A stretch of DNA of 64,000 bases, taken from contig DASVNK010000022.1 of NCBI GenBank assembly GCA_036383895.1, forward strand, positions 49,397 to 113,396. The letters run 5' to 3'. The notes beneath the pieces were generated by a model, which saw only the letters and a list, made by a program, of their open reading frames with translations, was not told the origin of the DNA and made no database searches. This document shows, piece by piece, positions 43,053 through 51,245 of the stretch; the stretch's first letter is position 1, and every line of letters starts with the position of its first letter. This DNA comes from DASVNK01 sp036383895. GTDB lineage: Bacteria; Verrucomicrobiota; Verrucomicrobiia; Limisphaerales; SXQI01. The position numbers and the translations under genes were made by a program.

Positions 43053-43493
43053 CTACTTCTTTTGCGAGTTTTTCATCGCCGCGCCGATCGTCTCGACGAG
43101 ACGATTCATATCAAACGGCTTGAACAAAGTGAGCGCGCGAACCTTCTTAATGAACTCGGCGACCTTGGGATTGTTTTGGTGCCCGGTGATGAAAATGAAC
43201 CGGCGGGCGAGATGCGGCTTCACGCGTTCAACACCAATGTAAAACATGTCCCCGGGAAGGTTCGGCATGAGTAGATCGCAGATAATGACGTCGAAGTCCT
43301 TCTCCATGACCCGCTTCATCCCTTGAACGCCGTCGCTCGCAATACTGACGTCATAATCGAACGATTCGAGGTACTCCTTCACGATCTGGGCGAACTGCGC
43401 ATCATCTTCCACCAGAAGGATATGTCGACCTTGCGCGGCGAGTTCGGCCTCGACGTCGTAAACTTGAGGGCTGACGTTTCTAAATCGGTCCAT
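43053..43493 (-). CDS. Single-domain response regulator
   Basis: An orphan receiver protein of about 146 residues (ATG 43493; an upstream ATG at 43523 is also in frame). Key residues are the acidic pair in LLVEDDAQF, phospho-Asp in VIICDLLMP, Thr in IFITGHQ and Lys in LFKPFD. No output domain is present, so it would act by protein contact (as CheY does) or in a phosphorelay. No histidine kinase is adjacent. Confidence 0.9.
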   Translation of the reverse strand: MDRFRNVSPQVYDVEAELAAQGRHILLVEDDAQFAQIVKEYLESFDYDVSIASDGVQGMKRVMEKDFDVIICDLLMPNLPGDMFYIGVERVKPHLARRFIFITGHQNNPKVAEFIKKVRALTLFKPFDMNRLVETIGAAMKNSQKK

Positions 43494-43577
43494 ACAACCA
43501 AGGAATGCTATCGGCAGAATCACGGCAATTTTGAGTAAATTCTTGAGCTTCAGGGCTGATCGCGCTTTGCTGAAGCC

Positions 43578-44597
43578 GTGACTCCAAGCCGGTTAGACCA
43601 GATTACAGCTGCCTATTCCAAGCTGCGGATAGGGCTGATTGGCGACATTTGCCTGGATCGCTACTTCGAGATTGATCCAAGGCTTCAGGAAGTTTCCATC
43701 GAGACGAACCTACCCGTCCACAACGTCGTGCGGGTGCGCTGCCAACCGGGTGCCGGCGGGACGATTTTGAACAATCTCGTTGCGTTGGGGGTAGGTGCAA
43801 TTTATCCCGCTGCGATCATCGGAACGGATGGGGAGGGGTATGAATTAAAACGCGCTTTGGAGCGGCTAAAAGGCGTGCGGTTGGACCACCTCGTGGAATC
43901 ACCAGAGCGGCATACCTTCACCTATTCTAAGCCGCTCCTGATGCACAAGAACTGTGCGCCCGAGGAACTTAGTCGGCTCGACACGAAGAATTGGTCGCCG
44001 ACACCGGATGACCTTCAGCAGAGGATCGCGGAATCTGTGTATGTATTGGCGAAAGACGTCGATGCACTCATTTTGCTGGATCAAGTGGATATTGCCGAAA
44101 CAGGCGTGGTAACGCGCAAGGTGCTGGAGGCGGTCAGAGCCGTTGCGAACGCGAATCCCGATTTGCTGATTCTGGCCGACAGTCGGAGAAGTTTGCGCGG
44201 TTATCCACCGGTCGCGTTAAAGATGAACGCGGTGGAACTAGGGTTGTTCTTTGATACGAATCGCGCGCTGTCCGTTGAAGAAGTCCAGGGGAAGGCGCTC
44301 ACGCTCGCAGCGGAATATAAGAGGCACGTGTTTGTCACCATGTCAGAGCGCGGCATCGTTGGGGCGCATCAAGGACGAGCGGAAATTGTCCCCTCTTTGC
44401 CATTGCGCGGCGATATTGATATTGTGGGGGCTGGAGATTCTGTGACTGCAAACCTCACCACCGCTTTAAGTGCCGGAGCAGATTTAAAAGAAGCGCTGGA
44501 GGTTGCTCAACTCGCCGCTTCTATCGTTATCCATCAGTTGGGTACGACCGGCACCGCTAGCCCTAATCAATTTAAACAGCTCCTGGAGAATAATTAA
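43578..44597 (+). CDS. PfkB-family carbohydrate kinase
   Basis: A 339-residue ribokinase/PfkB protein starting at GTG 43578. The N-terminal GDICLDRYFEID, the substrate-lid region and the C-terminal ATP/anion hole GAGDSVTANL with the catalytic Asp are visible. The layout (RVRCQPGAGGTILNNLVALG) is closest to the kinase half of the HldE/RfaE heptose enzymes, which suits an LPS-producing cell, though a different sugar is possible. The DUF1080-ThuA gene begins immediately after its stop, so they are co-transcribed. Confidence 0.85.
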   Translation: MTPSRLDQITAAYSKLRIGLIGDICLDRYFEIDPRLQEVSIETNLPVHNVVRVRCQPGAGGTILNNLVALGVGAIYPAAIIGTDGEGYELKRALERLKGVRLDHLVESPERHTFTYSKPLLMHKNCAPEELSRLDTKNWSPTPDDLQQRIAESVYVLAKDVDALILLDQVDIAETGVVTRKVLEAVRAVANANPDLLILADSRRSLRGYPPVALKMNAVELGLFFDTNRALSVEEVQGKALTLAAEYKRHVFVTMSERGIVGAHQGRAEIVPSLPLRGDIDIVGAGDSVTANLTTALSAGADLKEALEVAQLAASIVIHQLGTTGTASPNQFKQLLENN

Positions 44598-45992
44598 ATG
44601 CGAAGTTCCAAAAACCACGTCGGCAGTCTTACTCGAAACCTCGTTCTCATATTGTTCCTTTCGCTCGCTGCAACGAATTCGCTGGCGCAGGACACCAATT
44701 GGAAAGCGCTTTTCAATGGGAAGGACTTGGAAGGCTGGGTAACGAATGATTTCGCGGGCACGGGTGAGGTGCGGGTCGAAGAAGGGAAAATAGTAATTGG
44801 GACGGGCGTTGCGCTCACGGGGATTAAACGGAAGGAAGCGCCGTTCAAATCAAATTACGAGGTCGAGGTCGAAGCGATGCGCCAGGATGGCGGGGATTTC
44901 TTCTGTGGGCTGACTTTCCCGGCGAAAGGTTCGCACGCCACGTTGATCGTTGGCGGTTGGGGCGGTTCGCTGGTCGGAATCTCCAGTCTGGATGGAATGG
45001 ATGCTTCGGAGAACGAGCACACCCAGTACATGCGGTTTGAAGATAAAAAGTGGTACACCATCCGTGTGCGTGTAACCGATAGTCGTATCCAGGTCTGGGT
45101 CGACAAGGACCGCATGATCGATGCCGATATTCGCGAGCGACAAGTCAGCATGAGGGCAGGGGAGATCGAGGATTCGGCTCCGTTCGGGCTGGCGACATAT
45201 CAAACCACCGCCGCCATCCGCGCGGTGAAAGTTCGCCAGATTCCCAACTACATCCCACGCATCGCACTGATCGCGGGCAAAAAAAGTCACGGCCCGGGCG
45301 AACACGAATACAAGAAGGCTGTTAATCTCCTGGCGAAGAAGTTGGAGCAGCAACACGAATTCATCGACGTGCGCGTCTTCTACGACGGCTGGCCCACCGA
45401 CGATGAAAACCTGCGCGATGCCAATACCATCGTTATCTACAGCGACGGCGCGGATAAAAAAGAGACGGATCATCCGGTCCTTATTGGTGGCCGAGCGAAG
45501 TATCTCGATTCGCTGATCGATAAAGGCGCGGGGATGGTAGCGCTTCATTACTCAACGATCGCTCCGCGGGAGAAACCCAACGCATCTTTCCTGAAATGGA
45601 TTGGCGGTCACTTTGATTACGAAAGCGGCGACACCCCGAACAAGTGGTTTTCAAAAATTGAGACGCGCGATTTTCAGGTTCATCTCGCCACGCCTGCCCA
45701 CCCGATCGTTGCCGGGGTGAAACCGTTCAGTGTGAACGAAGAATTCTATTTCAAGCTCCGGTTCCCTGAGAACAAAGAGAAGCTCACACCGATTCTCACA
45801 CTCGATCCGGAAAAGAAGGATTGGGAACGCGTCGTCGGTTGGGTGATCGAACGCCCGAACGGCAGCCGCGGCTTTGGTTACACTGGCGGGCACTTCTTAA
45901 AAAACTTCGAAGACGCGAACATTCAGCGAATGTTGCTCAACGCGATTCTTTGGACGGCCAAAGCTGATTCCTATATCCCGAAACCTGAGTGA
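44598..45992 (+). CDS. Exported DUF1080 - ThuA fusion protein
   Basis: The ATG follows the PfkB stop without a gap. After a signal peptide (VLILFLSLAATNSLAQ) comes a DUF1080 (3-keto-disaccharide hydrolase / concanavalin-like) domain at about 33-215 (WKALFNGKDLEGWV). The ThuA domain (about 220-455; LIAGKKSHGPGEHEY, then GGHFDYESGDTPN and GRGFGYTGGHF-like end) follows. ThuA proteins act on sugars such as trehalose/3-keto-sugars. The order of the two domains is the reverse of the protein at 53662-55020. Probably periplasmic carbohydrate turnover. Confidence 0.9.
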   Translation: MRSSKNHVGSLTRNLVLILFLSLAATNSLAQDTNWKALFNGKDLEGWVTNDFAGTGEVRVEEGKIVIGTGVALTGIKRKEAPFKSNYEVEVEAMRQDGGDFFCGLTFPAKGSHATLIVGGWGGSLVGISSLDGMDASENEHTQYMRFEDKKWYTIRVRVTDSRIQVWVDKDRMIDADIRERQVSMRAGEIEDSAPFGLATYQTTAAIRAVKVRQIPNYIPRIALIAGKKSHGPGEHEYKKAVNLLAKKLEQQHEFIDVRVFYDGWPTDDENLRDANTIVIYSDGADKKETDHPVLIGGRAKYLDSLIDKGAGMVALHYSTIAPREKPNASFLKWIGGHFDYESGDTPNKWFSKIETRDFQVHLATPAHPIVAGVKPFSVNEEFYFKLRFPENKEKLTPILTLDPEKKDWERVVGWVIERPNGSRGFGYTGGHFLKNFEDANIQRMLLNAILWTAKADSYIPKPE

Positions 45993-46011
45993 GCAGCACG
46001 CGCTGTGCGCC

Positions 46012-46857
46012 CTATCGGCGTTCGTTGAAGGGGGTTCTCTCGCGTAGAAATACCTGCACCACCTTCGGATGTAATTCCTCAAGTTCCTGAGGCGACAGGC
46101 TGAGCAACTGCAGCGCGCGCGGATTTATGGATTCCAGTGGTGCCAGCCGGTCGTAAGGAAAACCGACCGCGCCGGCGAGATGATCCGCCAGATTGATCAA
46201 CGCCGCGAAATTCAGATTGGGCGTCGAACCCATCACGCTGTGATGCAGCAGCAGAGCGTCCCGCATGTTGTCCGGGAATAGCCACTTCTTCAAGAGCTGT
46301 CCGCCAATGACTGCGTGATCGATTCGCCACTTCTGCGCCTCCAAAATGTAGAGGGGTTGTCCCTGGCGCGACTGCCTAATCATCTCCGCGTACTCCGGCC
46401 CTACTGTCTGGACCAGCCGCACCTTGCCCACATCGTGCAGCAGTCCAACGGTGAATGCGACTTCCGGATCGAAACCCTTCGCGTGCGCGAGCACCAACGC
46501 CGCCGCTGCGGTCGCCAGCGAATGATTCCATAGATCGACCCCTTCGAGCAGGTTGTCATGGCTCCCGGAATGTAAGATTGGCGCTGCGACCACTTTCGAC
46601 GTGATCGTATAAACCTCACGCAAACCGAGCCGCTGGATTGCTTCCTGCACCGTCTGCGCCCGCACTCGAAACCCAAACGCCGCGCTGTTGCAGACCCGCA
46701 GAATGTCCGCCGTTAGCCCGCTATCAACCCGCACCACCTCCGCCAACTCATCCGTCGGATACTGGTTATCGCCGAGCAGCGGAAGCAGTTTCGGAAAAAC
46801 CTGCACCCCTGGTGGGAAAAACGGTATCTGTTCAAGTTGTTCGGCCAGGTTGCTCAT
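46012..46857 (-). CDS. HDOD-domain signalling protein
   Basis: A 281-residue protein that is nearly all HDOD domain (ELAEVVRVDSGLTADILRVC, NSAAFGFR, IQRLGLREV). A degenerate HD-phosphohydrolase core follows (LLHDVGKVRLVQ, then DHAVIGGQLLKKW and LLHHSV). HDOD proteins act in signalling by protein contacts, often downstream of second-messenger or two-component systems; catalytic activity is not expected. It sits alone, facing left towards the DUF1080-ThuA gene. Confidence 0.92.
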   Translation of the reverse strand: MSNLAEQLEQIPFFPPGVQVFPKLLPLLGDNQYPTDELAEVVRVDSGLTADILRVCNSAAFGFRVRAQTVQEAIQRLGLREVYTITSKVVAAPILHSGSHDNLLEGVDLWNHSLATAAAALVLAHAKGFDPEVAFTVGLLHDVGKVRLVQTVGPEYAEMIRQSRQGQPLYILEAQKWRIDHAVIGGQLLKKWLFPDNMRDALLLHHSVMGSTPNLNFAALINLADHLAGAVGFPYDRLAPLESINPRALQLLSLSPQELEELHPKVVQVFLRERTPFNERR

Positions 46858-46995
46858 TACGGTCCTCAGCGGTCATCGGCGGACACGGCTACATCTGAAG
46901 CCCGTGTCCTTTCAAAGCGCACGTATTGTGGATGCAACCTCTGACAATTCAAGAGGCTAATCTGCCCGAGGCGTTGCGAGCATCGCCTAAAACGC

Positions 46996-47022
46996 AAAAA
47001 CGGCCGGACCAAAGTCCGACCG
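46996..47022 (-). terminator. Intrinsic terminator after the VPDSG-CTERM gene
   Basis: The stem CGGCCGGAC/GTCCGACCG (one mismatch) at 47001-47022 is followed on the minus strand by five T (47000-46996). It lies 29 bp after the stop of the sorting-signal gene. Confidence 0.78.
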
Positions 47023-47050
47023 CTCGCAAATCATTGATGAGTTGAGCCTT

Positions 47051-47596
47051 CTATGCGGAACGCCGCCCAAATACTGCAAGGCTTCCCAATCCGAGGAGCA
47101 TTAACAGTGCGCTCGCGCCGACATCCGGCACTCCGACAGCACCGCCATAAATCGAAATGTGAGAAATTGCACCTTTTCCCGGCCAGAAACCGGTAAGATC
47201 CAGAGTTTCCTTTCCGTTCCATGTACTTAAGGAGAAAAGATACCAGGAAGGATCTTCATTCCCGCCTTTGACCAATAAGTAAGCTAAAGGCAAAACTGTG
47301 GGTCCGCTGATGTATTTTACCGTTGCAGCGGACGGGTCATTTGGCTTGTCCGTGAACGTCGTCTGATAGCTAGCCGCGAGGGAACCTTCCTCCAAAGCAA
47401 CTAATCCTGTCTTCGGCACTTCCGCCTTATAGACCAAAGTGGAAGGGGCTACGAAGGGATTTACAATCGCGTATATTTCGCTTGCGCTGTTTTCCGGTCC
47501 GCTCCTGATCGCATCTCCCGGTTTAATTGAAATTGCCTGCGTCTGCAGGCAAATCAATGCTGCACCCAATAATTTTCCAACCGCACCCAACTTCAT
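47051..47596 (-). CDS. Exported protein with VPDSG-CTERM-type sorting signal
   Basis: A 181-residue protein with a signal peptide (LLGAALICLQTQA) and a C-terminal tripartite signal. The signal consists of VPDVGASALLM, a hydrophobic stretch (LLGLGSLAVFG) and a final basic RRSA. The motif (V-P-D-x-G, then helix, then Arg) is the VPDSG-CTERM relative of PEP-CTERM, found in Verrucomicrobiota, which targets proteins to the surface through an exosortase. The central part is beta-rich, with no known family. No exosortase gene is in the window. Confidence 0.85.
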   Translation of the reverse strand: MKLGAVGKLLGAALICLQTQAISIKPGDAIRSGPENSASEIYAIVNPFVAPSTLVYKAEVPKTGLVALEEGSLAASYQTTFTDKPNDPSAATVKYISGPTVLPLAYLLVKGGNEDPSWYLFSLSTWNGKETLDLTGFWPGKGAISHISIYGGAVGVPDVGASALLMLLGLGSLAVFGRRSA

Positions 47597-47741
47597 GTTT
47601 CTTTCCGATCAGCTTCAAAATCGAAACTAATCGCGAATCTATAAGCAACCGCGATGCCAATGTTTAAACGACTCTCATTACGGCGCTGTGGGATACGAAA
47701 GTGGGTGTTGTGTAAAGCGGGTTTACAGTTGTGCGCCGGAA

Positions 47742-48188
47742 ATGGTTGCGAGCGTGTTGGAGATGCGCCACTTTTTGCGTATGAGCACGGAGGTGCCGGG
47801 GCAGGCGCAGTTGAAGCAGCAATTAAATGCGTTGAGGAGCAAATTGATCGTGCTGCATAAGGCGCTGATTGATTCGGAACGCGTTGAGTATGAGAAGTCG
47901 TTTGGGCCGCTGGAGACGCCGCAGCAGTTTTTGAAGGTGCTGATAAATGATCCGTGGTTTGCGTGGCTGCAACCGTTTTCCAGGATGGTGGTGACGATTG
48001 ATGAAATGCTGGAGAGCGAGGAGCCCATCCCCGCGGACGAAGTGAAAGGTTTGATCGGGCGGGCGAGGACCTTGCTCGAGGTGAGGGAAGAGACGGACGA
48101 TTCGCGGCGGAGTTATTTTGAAGCATTGCAGCGCGAGCCGGATGTGATCCTGGCGCACGCCGAGGTGATGAAGGTTGTAAACGCATAG
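47742..48188 (+). CDS. Hypothetical helical protein
   Basis: The frame is open from 47688, but ATG 47742 (MVASVLEMRHFL) is the first plausible start, giving 148 residues. The product is helical (QLKQQLNALRSKLIVLHKAL), with a conserved-looking SFGPLETPQQFLKVLINDPWF and a charged C-terminus. I recognise no domain. Convergent with the larC operon, two bases from its last gene. Confidence 0.62.
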   Translation: MVASVLEMRHFLRMSTEVPGQAQLKQQLNALRSKLIVLHKALIDSERVEYEKSFGPLETPQQFLKVLINDPWFAWLQPFSRMVVTIDEMLESEEPIPADEVKGLIGRARTLLEVREETDDSRRSYFEALQREPDVILAHAEVMKVVNA

Positions 48189-48189
48189 C

Positions 48190-48429
48190 TCAAAGGGGGA
48201 TCGCCTCGTCGATGAGGAGGACGGGGATGCTGTTGCGGATGGGGTATGCGAATTTCCGGTCCTGTCGGATGAAGGCAGAATCGATGGGATCGGTGATGGG
48301 TTTGCCCGCGCGGTTTTTTAATTCGCTATTTTTGATCTTGGAATTGAGATCAGCGATAAGCGCTTCATCAGCCAATTGAAAGGGCTGGTGAGTTTCGGGG
48401 CAGCAGAGGATTTCGAGAAGGTCTTTCAT
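48190..48429 (-). CDS. Trm112-family small protein
   Basis: The frame is open far upstream, but those codons lie out of frame in larC. The ATG at 48429 overlaps the larC stop by four bases (ATGA). The 79-residue product shows the Trm112/UPF0434 pattern: N-terminal LLEILCCPETHQPFQL and C-terminal IRNSIPVLLIDEA. The usual first CPxC pair is reduced to CCPETHQ here, so zinc binding is uncertain. Such proteins activate methyltransferases or accompany lipid A genes; why it is coupled to larC is unclear. Confidence 0.85.
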   Translation of the reverse strand: MKDLLEILCCPETHQPFQLADEALIADLNSKIKNSELKNRAGKPITDPIDSAFIRQDRKFAYPIRNSIPVLLIDEAIPL

Positions 48430-49790
48430 TTTGCGAGAAGGGTTGCGGCAGCAATTTGGGCGGCCTGGTAAATTTCTTTGATGGGCAGGTTCTTGGATTC
48501 GGCGATGCGACGGCACGATTCGAATTCGGGTGAGGCCTGGATCGCGCGGCCGTTGAGCTTGCCAATTTTTACTTCGATGGAACCGAAGTTGGTTTGAACC
48601 TGGACGATTTCGCGTTTGAGTTTCCGGCGTTCGCATTGGGAGCGGCGGACACCGAGGGCGGTGGTTTCGCGGAGGAGAAGTTCGGAGAAGCGGTCCTGGT
48701 CGACGGTATTGCAGAGAATCGTGAGGAGCACGCCGGGACGATTCTTTTTCATTTGGATGGGCGTGTGGAAAACATCGAGCGCACCCTGCGCGAACGCTTT
48801 TTCGACGACGTGGCCCAGAATTTCGGCATTGATGTCGTCGAGGTTTGTTTCGAGGACGGCGATGGAGTCGGTCTCCCAGTCGTGCGTGGAAGTAGCGGCG
48901 GAAATTGATGTGCCGAGAACGGCGCGGAGGACATTGGGGCGGGTTTTGTTGTCGCGTTCGCCGAGGCCGTAGCCGATTTTTTCCGGCACAAGATTTCGGA
49001 GTGGCGCGAATTCTTCGACGAACTTGGCGAGGATAGCAGCGCCGGTGGGAGTAACAAGTTCGTGCGGTTCCTCGCACTGCGAAATGGGCACGCCGCGTTC
49101 GGCGAGAATCTCGATAGTTGCGGGCGCCGGGATCGGGAAGCGGCCATGGGCGCAGTTGATGAAGCCGTGACCTTCGACAACCGGTGAGGCAAGGATGCGC
49201 GGCTTGCCCAGGAGTTCGAGGGCGATGCAGCCGCCAACGATATCGACAATGGAATCGACTGCGCCCACTTCGTGAAAGTGCACTTCGTCAGCGGGTTTGC
49301 CGTGGATCTTCCCTTCAGCACGCGCGATGCGGGCGAAGACAGCGTTCGACTTTTCTTTTACCCAGGTGGAGAGAGCGGACTTGTTGATCAGATCTCGGAT
49401 TTCGGCGTAGGTGCGGCCGTGTTCGTGATGGTCATGTTCATGCGTGTGGCTGTGGCCGCCGTGAGAATGTTCGTGGCTATGAGAATGGCTCTGGCCATGC
49501 GAGTGTGAGTGGCTGTGAGCGTGTGAGTGCTCATGTTGATCATGCTCGTGAGTGTGGTCGTCGTGACGATGATCGTCGTGAGCGTGCCCGTGCCCATGGG
49601 TATGCACGTCGAACTTAACGCCTTCGATGCTGGATTTGTGTTTGCGGGCGGCGTGGAGATGGAAATCGTGCAGGTGCAGTTTTTGCAGTTCGCGTTCGAG
49701 TTGTTCGAAAGGGACGCCAAGATCGAGCAAGGCGCCGATGAACATATCGCCGCTGATGCCGCTGAAAATATCGAGGTAAAGCGTTTTCAT
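48426..49790 (-). CDS. larC: LarC, nickel-pincer cofactor nickel-inserting enzyme, with a His-rich insert
   Basis: A 454-residue single-frame LarC. The N-terminal DIFSGISGDMFIGALLDLG and the motif HFHEVGAVDSIVDIVGG are the family marks. Residues 63-124 are an insert with 29 histidines in 62 residues (pattern H-x-H-x-H, with D, E and S). LarC adds nickel to the pincer nucleotide in a CTP-dependent step; the His tract could bind or buffer nickel. In L. plantarum LarC is made from two ORFs by frameshifting; here no frameshift is needed. It overlaps larB upstream and the Trm112-like gene downstream (ATGA both times). Confidence 0.95.
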   Translation of the reverse strand: MKTLYLDIFSGISGDMFIGALLDLGVPFEQLERELQKLHLHDFHLHAARKHKSSIEGVKFDVHTHGHGHAHDDHRHDDHTHEHDQHEHSHAHSHSHSHGQSHSHSHEHSHGGHSHTHEHDHHEHGRTYAEIRDLINKSALSTWVKEKSNAVFARIARAEGKIHGKPADEVHFHEVGAVDSIVDIVGGCIALELLGKPRILASPVVEGHGFINCAHGRFPIPAPATIEILAERGVPISQCEEPHELVTPTGAAILAKFVEEFAPLRNLVPEKIGYGLGERDNKTRPNVLRAVLGTSISAATSTHDWETDSIAVLETNLDDINAEILGHVVEKAFAQGALDVFHTPIQMKKNRPGVLLTILCNTVDQDRFSELLLRETTALGVRRSQCERRKLKREIVQVQTNFGSIEVKIGKLNGRAIQASPEFESCRRIAESKNLPIKEIYQAAQIAAATLLAK

Positions 49791-50557
49791 TTTGGGTCGG
49801 AGTGTTCGGAGGCCAGGGAATTAATTTGGCTGGCGGCATAGCCGGCACCGAAACCGTTGTCGATATTTACCACCGTCACACCGCTGCCGCAGGAGTTTAA
49901 CATGCCGAGAAGCGCGGCGAGTCCACCGAAGTTCGCGCCGTAACCGATGCTGGTAGGAACAGCAATCAGCGGGCGGCTGACGAGTCCCGCGACGACGCTC
50001 GGGAGGGCACCCTCCATTCCGGCGACGACGATGATCACGTTTGCTTTTTGAATTTGATCGAGCTTGCGAAGGAGGCGGTGCAAGCCGGCGACGCCGACGT
50101 CGTAAATGCGTTCGACGTGGTTGCCCATAATTTCAGCGGTGACGACGGCTTCTTCCGCGACGGGAATATCGCTGGTGCCGGCGCAAACGACCGCGATGGT
50201 GCCCGGGCGCTGTGCTGGGGGATACTTGCTGATGGTGATGCAGCGGGCGCGTTCGTGAGGGACTGCGTTTGGGAAACGCGCGGAAACCTGGGAAGCGTGG
50301 GCCGCGGTCGCGCGGGTAATGAGGACGTGCTTTTCGTGTTCGAGGATGGCGGCGGCGATCTCGACGACTTGTTCGGGAGTTTTGCCGGAACCGAAGATGA
50401 CTTCGGGAAACCCTTTCCGGAGCGCGCGGTGGGTATCCACCTGGGCGAAAGAGAATTCAGTGACCGGCGCGGCCTGGAAGGCGCGCAGGATGGCGTCCGC
50501 ATCCACGGCACCACTTCGAAACTGTTCGAGGATCTTCCTCCCTTCCTCAGGCGTCAC
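49787..50557 (-). CDS. larB: LarB, nickel-pincer cofactor carboxylase/hydrolase
   Basis: The GTG at 50557 (VTPEEGRKILEQF) matches the LarB N-terminus and gives 256 residues, the family length. The open frame beyond it to 51052 passes through repeats and is not coding. The central VDTHRALRKGFPEVIFGSGKT and the PurE-like core (CAGTSDIPVAEEA; VAGMEGALPSVVAGL; GYGANFGG) are typical. LarB carboxylates and cleaves nicotinic acid adenine dinucleotide to start cofactor synthesis. It is the first gene of the larB-larC-Trm112-like operon. Confidence 0.93.
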   Translation of the reverse strand: MTPEEGRKILEQFRSGAVDADAILRAFQAAPVTEFSFAQVDTHRALRKGFPEVIFGSGKTPEQVVEIAAAILEHEKHVLITRATAAHASQVSARFPNAVPHERARCITISKYPPAQRPGTIAVVCAGTSDIPVAEEAVVTAEIMGNHVERIYDVGVAGLHRLLRKLDQIQKANVIIVVAGMEGALPSVVAGLVSRPLIAVPTSIGYGANFGGLAALLGMLNSCGSGVTVVNIDNGFGAGYAASQINSLASEHSDPK

Positions 50558-51245
50558 GGGGGAAGTTTGCCAACGGGCGGGAGCGGAACAAACAAATTCG
50601 TGTTTGGCGAGGGCAGTCGGCCGCCCGTTCACGTCTGGCGTGAAAAGAGTTAAATCAACGACTTGCGACGAGAAAGTAGACCCGAGAAAAAAATCCGAGT
50701 GCGCGGGAAATTTACGTAAGTCGCGGGAAATCAATGGGAGAACCACGAATGGAGACGAATGGACACGAGTTTGGATACAATTGGTTTTGCGGTCGCGGTA
50801 CCAGCAAGTGGAATTTGGTGGAATGGGCTTCCCAAGCCTGCCACAAGTCAGTTTCCCCTTAAGAGACGTTCGCTTCGCGAATCGTGATGCCGGAATTGCG
50901 GGGCTTTTTAGATGCTGTGAGCTGGAATCGGCGTGTGTGGGTGAATGATCGATAAAATGTAGAAACTGGCGATTATCGCTGGTTCTGTGATCATCCGGCC
51001 GGGTGCCGATTACATCGATGACGGCGATACGCTTCCCAGTTTCTGTGCTCATGGCGTGGTCTCACGTTTAAGTCCTGCCTGGAAAAGCTATGGACACACT
51101 CCGGGTGCGCTCATTATTACTGGGGATGAATGGAAAACCGTTGGCGGTTCTCTATTCAGCCACGCGCCGTTCTCAGGCAGGAGTTAGCTTAGCGGAATGC
51201 AGGGTCGGAACAAGTAGAATCGATATCGCCTGGCGCCCAATACCA
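50558..51245. other. 688-bp gap upstream of larB with a short repeat, no gene
   Basis: The gap lies between larB and the Ntn hydrolase gene and has no supported ORF on either strand. It must contain the larB promoter. A tandem of the 10-bp unit (C)ACGAATGG(A) occupies 50741-50770. The rest shows no family resemblance or clear terminator. Confidence 0.5.
50741..50770. repeat. Three copies of the 10-bp ACGAATGG unit
   Basis: The units CCACGAATGG, AGACGAATGG and ACACGAGTTT follow each other without spacing. They are the reverse complement of the CATTCGTG units in the exbB-exbD gap (35656-35684). Confidence 0.7.

Noticed and set aside
43053..43493. Two-component pair with the kinase at 2768-3637
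   Set aside because: The genes are 40 kb apart on opposite strands; nothing in the sequence links them.
48430..49077. N-terminal extension of the Trm112-like frame
   Set aside because: It lies out of frame in larC; only the last 79 codons match the family.
49388..49720. 110-codon Thr/Met-rich frame within larC
   Set aside because: It is the shifted reading of the His-rich insert of larC.
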